Positions 10,401 to 15,858 of a DNA stretch of 15,858 nt are shown one piece after another (position 1 is the stretch's first letter; each line of letters opens with the position of its first letter). Location of the stretch: the NCBI GenBank assembly GCA_013365365.1, contig JABVXU010000899.1, positions 1-15,858 on the forward strand, written 5' to 3'. Position numbers and translations under genes: made by a program. A model generated the notes under the pieces. The model had not been told where the DNA came from and did not search any database. It saw only the letters and a program-made list of their open reading frames with translations. The stretch comes from Cruorifilaria tuberocauda (Eukaryota; Nematoda; Chromadorea; Rhabditida; Onchocercidae).

Positions 10401-13400
10401 AACCGGAATAATAACATCAACAGCATTTGAATCGATCGATTCAAGTACTAATAGTAGTGTAGATTCCGGGCAAGGATCGACCGAATTAAGCTTTCAAAAT
10501 TGTTTGATCAAGGATTTGCTCGATTGTGATAAGACTTTACCAACTTATGCTCGAATAGCAAGTAAATTATAAAAATTTTAAAGAAAAAGGTTTTTTTAAT
10601 CAAAAATTGAAAATATTTCACGGAAGAATATAAATCTTTAAGTCAATTTATCCTGTTTAATCTGATAGTAACAATTACCTTGAACTCAATATTATCAATT
10701 TCATTTATCAAATAATCATAACTATTAGCTCTACGCGAAAAATTTTCAATTCAGCAATTGATTATTTGATTACGTATTTTCGTACTGTCGTATGAAGATT
10801 AATAAATGAAAATTTTGAAGATACGATTGATCGCGTATTACGTGTGTGTGGCACGTTTCACGCAGTTCTAAATGATAAAATTAGTAAGAAATGGACAAGT
10901 GATCTGATATGCGAAGCGAAAGTATTAATTGTAACAATTCAGTGCTCACCGTGTTTTACGTTTCTTTCCGCTCACGTATGTATTTTAATTGTATATTTCT
11001 TTTCACTTTATAATAGTTGTTGATTAATGTTAGTTATACTTAAATGCTCACGTTAAAAATTTACGTTTATTGAATTCCGTGAAATTTTTATACTTGATGA
11101 GTGTCAGTGTTGGATTAAAATTGTGCAGATTAATTACTTTTGCCTAATTTAAATAATATTCTTAACTTATATTTACTGCATATTGGGGTTACAACCGATC
11201 AATTATTTGCTGATACTTTTATTTTATACCATCAAAATTAAACCTTTTTAAAGAATATAGCAACAGCAGAACGAATGATTTCCGATTTGGAGTCGGAACA
11301 GAATTGCATGGGAAGGCCCGTTACTGCGTCTAATTTCCTGATTATTCTATTACGGAAGATAATTCAGGAAATTTTAATCGTTTTTGCAAGGGTAATAGCA
11401 GCATACCTGGCGGAATGTACCAATCATGATCGATTATTGATTATCGCACTTGAACATCTCATACATTTGATGCTTTTCGGTGATGAGATTTGTTATGTTA
11501 TTATACAGGTGGTAAAACTGCCTTTTTTCTCTTTCTCAATTATGAATTTTATCAATCTTTCAGTAATAAATGATTAAAGTTATTGATTTTCCATAAAACA
11601 CAAAATAATATTGAAAAAAGAAATCAATCAATCATCATTAATTAAAATTAATCATTAAATTTCATTTCATTATGACAAAAATATCAGAAATAAGCGATTT
11701 TGTTTTTACTTCGAAGATTATTTGCTATTTAGTTCGATGGTTTGGATTCGCTGTTGTATTTTTGCGAAGTACCATCCATTTCAAATGGTACCCTTCGATT
11801 GCTACTTCGAGCTCTAGCTATCTTATGCGGTAACTATCGAGGTGTATTGAAACTTTTAGCGGTAAGTGGTGATATTTTGTAAAAATTACAATATTTTGAT
11901 CCCTCCGGCAAATTATGTTATTCTATTACCTGTATTCTACATGAAAGTTCAGAATGAATACCTGAGTAACAAGTTTAATTTTCATTGACAGCAAACTGTC
12001 AGAGTCAAAATCAAAATTATCTATTCCATATTAGTGAATTTCTTATACAAAACAATTAGATATAGTATTTGTAAGCTAAAAGATGAAATTTCTACTTTTT
12101 AATAGTTAATATCATAAATTCTTAGTTTATTATTAGGACTATAACTAAATTAAGCAGTAATATCTGAATGAGAGAAGCTTAAATACTGAAGAGTATAGTT
12201 ATCTCATACTTTTGGTTAATTTAATGTATACAAAATTTATAGATCCATACGAAAGATGAATTAGAATTTTTCTGGATTGTATTAAAAAATTTTTTCAGCT
12301 TAATAAATTTGACTTAATTATTCAATTGCTATTCACTTCAACGATAGCTTGCTCAGCAGAAGCAGCCGGTATATTAACACAACTAACAAATCCTAATCAA
12401 AATTATGTTCGACTTGGTAATATGTTGCCAAGAGTTGTGATACGAATTCTCGGTAATTCTATTTATCAATTCAATATTCATTTTTTTTTCTTTAATCCTA
12501 AATTAGATAATTTATAGCGATACTTTACTACTTCTACTTCTCTTTTGTCATTACTGTGTAACTGCATCATAGTTTCTGCGGTGAATACGTAAGGAAATTA
12601 CCGGATAAAATTACCTATCGGATAATATCACATTTATGGAGCTCGTATTGATTTTCTTTTTATAAATTTTCTTTTTAAATTTAAAACGAAAAAGATCTTT
12701 CTAATCCATAATTTCCCAATTGTATTAATTGCAAATTTGCAAATTCTAGAAATTGTCGATAAAAGTAAGGTGGCGGAGTCATTACTGTTAGCGTTGGCAG
12801 CATTAGCAAATATAACTGTGCAAGAAACCGGAACGGTTGATATTCTTTACGAGCATAATGCTATCAAACGTTCTGTTCAAGCTTATAAACGGCCAAAATG
12901 TCATAATGTGTTCATTGAAGAACAGGTAAGCTGAACCTGTTCCTTCATTTCAACGGCCAATAAAATTGACCCAAACAGATAATAAATATGCAAATAATTT
13001 GCATAATCAGTTTTTTCCGGAATTTTTCGTATTTCAGTTGTTGACAATTTTTATCAGTCTTGCAAATGGTGCTTACATTGAAGCATTAATTGGACAAGGC
13101 GCAATTGACCTTTTGCTTTTGTTGTTAAGAAAATACGGTGGAACAAATGTTAACTACTGTAGAAGGATTCAGATACGAACTATACAGTGCTTACGAACGA
13201 TAGCTAATCATGGAATCGGTCTTAAGGCTATAAATGAAAAGGATGGTAGGAATTTGAAATTCATCTTTGGAATTCTAAATTAATTTTATATTTAACAAAT
13301 ATTATTCATAATTTCAGTTTTGACAGAAGTCAATGATGAAATTTTAAATTCTTAATATTTTGATAACGATAATGCAAGTCAAACTGTTTTGTAATAATTT

Positions 13401-14153
13401 TTCAAATTGAATGACTTATATCTCTTCGTATTAAATTTTAGTTTTTTTAATGAAGTAGATTTTGATTTCATTTTAAATTGTGCTTTCTTTAAATTTAGTT
13501 ATGGAAGTGAATTCTTTTCTCGTCCATATAAATTTTCAATGAATCAAGCCTTGCGTGGATCTAGAAATCAGAAAAATGAAAACTAGCCAATTATTAATAA
13601 AGCAAACAAGAAATTAAAATATTTATATCATCTAATTTGTTGGTGATTGAAATAGTTTTGAATCAGATTTTTAAAATAAAACTGGAAAACTCAAATTAGT
13701 TTCATTCGTTTTAATTTAAATCGATCAAAGCCAGAAACGTTGAAATTAATTGGATTTAAACTATTGAAATTCTATGCATGTAATACATATGTAACACACT
13801 CGCTTTTTTCGTTTTCAAATCACTTATCAGTTCAACAATACGTGGGTGATTCACGTACCTAACTTGCTGAACCACCCTCTCTAATTTATCGCCTGAATTC
13901 CTCCTGCCATCCTATCCATTTTTGTTTTTTATGCCATCTTTCATTTTCCCTTCATTCATTTCTTCGCTACTAATCTGAGGTTCATTCATGAAATAAAATA
14001 ATCAGGTCAACTTCAATCAAATGATTAGTTTCAGGTTACTTAATGATAACGAAAGTAATGCAAGACAGTAATGCACCAATTGACGCAAAGAATAATTTGT
14101 GGTGGATAACGGAACAATTAGAGAAAAAGTACCAATTAGAAAGTGCTGTGTAG
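7206..14153 (+). CDS. insc: Inscuteable (INSC) homologue, 14 exons, 874 aa predicted
   Basis: Spliced CDS: 7206-7423, 8227-8379, 8613-8943, 9326-9676, 9853-9960, 10203-10264, 10356-10561, 10821-10975, 11254-11508, 11733-11861, 12299-12452, 12750-12925, 13038-13245, 14035-14153 (2625 bases). All introns are GT-AG and all phases fit. INSC is a cytoplasmic cortical adaptor that couples Par3/aPKC polarity to LGN/Pins and so orients the mitotic spindle in asymmetric division. Family evidence, compared from memory with human INSC: an N-terminal LGN-binding segment (NIQEWLAEL, TEPEC, about residues 19-45), armadillo-type repeats from about residue 530 (LALAALANIT is nearly identical in the family), and a C-terminal ESAV resembling human ESFV. 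The length is closer to the fly protein than to the shorter human one because of a long Ser/Asn-rich linker. The ATG has A at -3 and G at +4. Exons 2-8 are less certain than exons 1 and 9-14. The linker has no recognised domain. Confidence 0.85.
8227..8379 (+). CDS. insc: INSC exon 2: basic linker (aa 73-124)
   Basis: The acceptor is TTACAG| and the donor is AAA|gttagt. The exon enters with two bases carried over and leaves with two. The reading frame is open and encodes a basic, Ser/Thr-rich stretch beginning SSLAPIKPKR. No domain is recognised. The call rests on splice sites, an open frame and codon usage similar to the neighbouring exons. Confidence 0.72.
8390..8441. repeat. Inverted repeat in insc intron 2
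   Basis: TCATATGATA at 8390-8399 is the exact reverse complement of TATCATATGA at 8432-8441, with a 32-base AT-rich spacer. It begins 10 bases after the exon 2 donor, so a stem could form near the splice site. The arms are short and AT-rich. Confidence 0.5.
8613..8943 (+). CDS. insc: INSC exon 3: linker with Arg-rich stretch (aa 124-234)
   Basis: The acceptor is ATTTTAG| and the donor is ATG|gtatgg. The frame stays open for 331 bases and encodes a polar segment with an Arg/His-rich patch (RCRLRRKAQRLHR) that could be a nuclear-localisation or membrane-binding basic patch. A second GT five bases downstream would break the frame into exon 4, so the upstream donor is preferred. Confidence 0.78.
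8992..9010. repeat. Tandem CGTACGTGT pair in insc intron 3
   Basis: CGTACGTGT occurs at 8992-9000 and again at 9002-9010, separated by one C, 48 bases after the exon 3 donor. It is unusually CpG-rich for this window and each copy contains the palindrome CGTACG. Confidence 0.8.
9326..9676 (+). CDS. insc: INSC exon 4: Ser/Asn-rich linker (aa 235-351)
   Basis: The acceptor is TGTTTTAG| and the donor is CAG|gtcgat, phase 0 at both ends. It encodes 117 residues, Ser/Asn/Gln-rich and probably disordered, starting VDNKAMIVDD and ending in a basic stretch (KFRKPPKTT). No known domain is seen. Because both ends are phase 0, skipping it would preserve the frame. Confidence 0.78.
9853..9960 (+). CDS. 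insc: INSC exon 5: short polar linker exon (aa 352-387)
   Basis: The acceptor is ATTATAG| and the donor is GGACAG|gtagat. The exon is 108 bases and phase 0 at both ends. It encodes a charged segment (RNMKPERRSDSADS...) that ends SVYNGQ. The small size and AT-poor composition relative to the flanking introns support an exon. No homology is recognised. Confidence 0.68.
10203..10264 (+). CDS. insc: INSC exon 6: 62-base exon (aa 388-408)
   Basis: The acceptor is TATTATAG| and the donor is TCAAG|gtgata. It is needed to bridge phases: exon 5 ends in phase 0, exon 7 needs two carried-over bases, and this exon supplies exactly that. It encodes ALIDDAPSSLQIIKSISNIS plus a split Arg codon. Confidence 0.66.
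10356..10561 (+). CDS. insc: INSC exon 7: acidic Ser/Thr-rich linker (aa 408-477)
   Basis: The acceptor is ATTGCAG| and the donor is AGCAA|gtaaat. It encodes an acidic segment starting YCGYDPDDDIIES, followed by Ser/Thr-rich sequence with a DSGQGS motif (residues 444-449). If the donor is not used, the frame ends at TAA 10570. A less likely GT lies upstream at 10525 and has the same phase. Confidence 0.7.
10821..10975 (+). CDS. insc: INSC exon 8: first helical segment (aa 477-528)
   Basis: The acceptor (TTTTGAAG|) is not a strong consensus, but it is the site whose phase fits exon 7; an in-frame TGA at 10793 excludes acceptors further upstream. The donor is CTCAC|gtatgt. It encodes helical sequence (TIDRVLRVCGTFHAVL..., SKKWTSDLICEAKVLIV) that plausibly corresponds to the helices preceding the armadillo repeats in human INSC (LRRIGQKL...RLTCHARSMV). 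The left boundary is the least certain in the gene. Confidence 0.6.
11254..11508 (+). CDS. insc: INSC exon 9: helical region into armadillo repeats (aa 529-613)
   Basis: The exon is phase 0 at both ends, with acceptor CTTTTTAAAG| and donor ATACAG|gtggta. It encodes NIATAERMISDLE followed by long amphipathic helices rich in Leu and Ile, ending GDEICYVIIQ. Joined to exon 10, it aligns without gaps to the human C-x-I-I-x(12)-C stretch. The AGs at 11260, 11266 and 11269 would all give the wrong phase. A second donor three bases downstream (gtaaaa) would add one Val. Confidence 0.8.
11733..11861 (+). CDS. insc: INSC exon 10: armadillo repeat (aa 614-656)
   Basis: The acceptor is CTATTTAG| and the donor is GCG|gtaagt, a full consensus. 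It has 43 codons and phase 0 at both ends. It encodes FDGLDSLLYFCEV and LLLRALAILCGNYRGVLKL, which match the human INSC GGVVALFKVC...QALRTLASIC...GVHQL pattern helix for helix. Confidence 0.88.
12299..12452 (+). CDS. insc: INSC exon 11: armadillo repeat (aa 657-708)
   Basis: The acceptor is TTTTTTCAG| and the donor is CTCG|gtaatt, with one base carried over. It encodes LNKFDLIIQLLF...CSAEAAGILTQLTNPNQNYV, which matches the human repeat ending in EAAAVVAQVTSPHLPV. The invariant small-residue helix (SAEAAGILTQLT) is the clearest family signature in this exon. Confidence 0.9.
12750..12925 (+). CDS. insc: INSC exon 12: armadillo repeat with ALANIT signature (aa 708-766)
   Basis: The acceptor is AATTCTAG| and the donor is GAACAG|gtaagc. 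The split codon G+AA gives Glu. It encodes LLLALAALANITVQET followed by LYEHNAIKRSVQAY. Human INSC has LLASAALANITFFDT followed by LLQLNAIRVLLEAC. This is the strongest single homology in the gene. Confidence 0.93.
13038..13245 (+). CDS. insc: INSC exon 13: last armadillo repeats (aa 767-836)
   Basis: The acceptor is GTATTTCAG| and the donor is GGATG|gtagga, leaving one base. It encodes LLTIFISLANGAYIEALIGQ, GAIDLLLLLLRKYGG and RRIQIRTIQCLRTIANHG, which match human IVTILANMSVLE, NGVQLIMGML and RVQQKAAVTLARLSRD in order. Without splicing, the frame ends at TAA 13279-13281. Confidence 0.88.
13318..13355 (+). CDS. Possible alternative terminal exon of INSC
   Basis: A good acceptor (ATAATTTCAG|) lies 72 bases after the exon 13 donor, and its phase fits: G+TT gives Val, followed by LTEVNDEILNS and then TAA at 13353-13355. 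Using it would end the protein 12 residues after exon 13, removing the last helices and the ESAV end. The short coding length means the open frame could be chance. Conservation favours the 14035 exon, so this is recorded only as an alternative. Confidence 0.25.
14035..14153 (+). CDS. insc: INSC exon 14: C-terminal tail with PDZ-ligand-like end (aa 836-874)
   Basis: The acceptor is AGTTTCAG|. The split codon G+GT gives Gly, fitting exon 13 exactly. The frame is open for 39 residues (YLMITKVMQDSN..., then a charged helix with LWWITEQLEKKY) and stops at TAG 14151-14153. It aligns with the last human helices (SCMSRLIELCRSPSERNSSD). The final four residues are ESAV, a class I PDZ ligand (S/T-x-hydrophobic) like the human ESFV end. 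The long intron before it (789 bases) makes this the only link that jumps another possible exon. Confidence 0.78.
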
Positions 14154-14198
14154 TACTTTACAAAAGAACTTCAAGCTAGTTCAGCTCGATGTTATGCT

Positions 14199-14204
14199 AA
14201 TAAA
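14199..14204 (+). terminator. Polyadenylation signal AATAAA for insc
   Basis: A canonical AATAAA lies 46 bases after the TAG stop, followed by a T-rich stretch. Cleavage would be expected about 10-25 bases downstream, giving a short 3'UTR typical of nematodes. Confidence 0.65.
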
Positions 14205-14229
14205 ATTTCTCTAATCGTATTGTGTATTT

Positions 14230-15858
14230 TTTGGCTAACAATTTTAGCTTCTTTCATTTTTACTTGTCTCTTTTTGCCAAAAATCTTTGACCTTTGATAG
14301 GAAAATTATCAAGTAACTTGTATAGATTTATGCAATAAGAGGTTCGAAACGAATTTTCGACTATATTTATTTTTTTTCTCATTTTTTTATAAAATCTATT
14401 ATTTTACTAATTCTACAATATATTTGCTAATTCGTTTCAATTCTTACTGTAAAATCAATTCCTAAGCTAAAAGAATTATCATTAATTAATTCCTCATAGC
14501 AACAGATCTATAAAAACAAATGTATTCTATTCTGTAATTTTTTGTTGGAATAAAATTTTTATCAAACAATAAAATAATTTCAAAGAATTGCTAAAAGTGT
14601 TTAATTGATTAGGATGGAAGCGTAAAAAGTAATTTTAGTTATGTAAATAAGTTTATTCATGCACATTTTATCATACATTATCCAAGTTTGATAATTGTCT
14701 TCGAAATTGCAAAATGTCCTCAAAATTTCAATCTTATACATATTCATTAAAAAACAATCATATTGAGCTCACGAATTCCTCAAATTGAGTATTTCCGGAG
14801 AATAAAATCCGACAACAAATAAATAGAATTAATAAGTATGATATAGGATGAATTTTTAAATTATCACTTTAAAAAAGTACCAAAACTCCTACACTTCAAT
14901 TCATTTAACTGATCTTGGGAAAGAAGAATTTCTTAAGCTTTTTAAGCTTAACCTTAGTTACAATATGAAGCGCATTTATTATCATTGCTAGTATTCAGAT
15001 GTAGTAGGAATTTGATGTTTGCTAAATTATTTTTAAAAAAGACATCAGAAGTAGCAATCCTGATGTTCAGATTGTCTTACTGATAGTGCTAGTAGTAGTA
15101 GTAACATTAGGAAAAAATGTATGATATTTTTAAATAAATTTAATGGGAATAGAAATTTTGTGAATTTAGATCCAGTGAATTACTTTGGGACATTATCGTG
15201 TGTTCCAATTTAAGAAGATGAGAAAGAATCTATGCTAATTGGAAATCATTTATCTAAGTTCAATATCTGTCAATTTTTTCCACAGAATTTCAAATACGCC
15301 AAGAGATGTGAAAACATTTGATCAAATACTTAATCAAACACTTTAAATTGGAAATTAATTTAATGTCTTTGGTGAATAATGAATATTTCATTTTTTCTCA
15401 TTCTTGAAATACTAATTTTACTTCGTACTTCGTACATGTATTCGTTCTTCAGAGATTTAGGGTGCTCTTTTTAACACTGAGATTTTATTTCTTTTATTTG
15501 TGTAGAATCAAACCGTTACTTCTTTATCAGGCACGTGTGATAATCGATACCGCTTGATTGTACCTCAAATTTGAATAATTATATCATAGCTGATAACATA
15601 CAATAACACAACACTAACAATATCCAAATATTAGTTAGACAAACGGAAAGGGGAAAAAACTGAAAACTAAAATTAATTGAATTAAAATTAATCAGAAATT
15701 AACTGAGAAGTGAGGAAAGGAAAGAAACTGCCGAGGAAATGATAAGCTTAGAGAAAAGTTAAAAAAACATATAAAACTTAATTATAAAAAAAGCAGATAG
15801 AAATGAGAATACAATATTATATCAAAACCATAATTAAATATTATTAACTTTATAACAA
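14230..15858. other. Downstream AT-rich noncoding DNA, no gene seen
   Basis: No exon-like open frame on either strand. A repeated HindIII-type word (AAGCTT) occurs around 14936-14949, a short TAG run near 15090-15102, and a CACGTG E-box word near 15533. The final 200 bases are purine-rich on the + strand. A neighbouring gene may lie beyond the window, but nothing here shows it. Confidence 0.5.

Noticed and set aside
11261..11270. Alternative acceptors at 11260, 11266 and 11269 for exon 9
   Set aside because: All require one carried-over base, whereas exon 8 ends in phase 0. Only the 11253 acceptor fits.
14341..14352. tRNA B-box-like GGTTCGAAAC, and a similar GTTCGAATC near 4390
   Set aside because: The flanking bases do not pair into a five-base T stem, and no A box or acceptor stem lies at the expected distance.
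1..15858. Transposon, CRISPR array or bacterial-type system
   Set aside because: No terminal inverted repeats with a transposase frame, no spaced direct-repeat array and no bacterial gene structure were seen. The window is eukaryotic with a single spliced gene.

Overview
The window looks like AT-rich nuclear DNA from a nematode, most likely a filarial or other spirurid worm. By eye it is roughly 70% A+T. The one gene found is split into many short exons separated by introns of about 90-800 bases, several ending in the nematode-type TTTCAG acceptor. There are no operons, ribosome binding sites or bacterial features. The species assignment is an inference, not something the sequence proves.

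The only gene I can support lies on the + strand, from the ATG at 7206 to a TAG at 14151-14153. A chain of 14 exons joins in phase with no internal stop and gives a predicted protein of 874 residues. Its N-terminus, its helical/armadillo-repeat C-terminal half and its last four residues match the Inscuteable (INSC) family. INSC is the adaptor that links the cortical Par3/Par6/aPKC polarity complex to the LGN/Pins-G-alpha spindle-orientation machinery. The layout is an LGN-binding segment in exon 1, a long Ser/Asn-rich and basic linker in exons 2-7, helical and armadillo repeats in exons 8-13, and a C-terminal tail ending in a PDZ-ligand-like sequence in exon 14. A polyadenylation signal follows at 14199-14204.

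Positions 1-7205 hold no functional gene that I can recognise. They contain a decayed two-finger C2H2 zinc-finger fragment at 657-877 (frameshift, stop, lost zinc ligands), microsatellites (ATT-type near 2891-2988, CT near 5935-5957), a 32-base-period tandem duplication at 5735-5790, and short direct repeats just upstream of the INSC start. Positions 14230-15858 are AT-rich, with no gene seen.

I found no sign of a previously undescribed multi-gene system. The points most worth a second look are the divergent nematode INSC itself with its conserved terminal motifs, a possible alternative 3' terminal exon that would remove the PDZ ligand, and the zinc-finger relic in which all four histidine ligands are lost.
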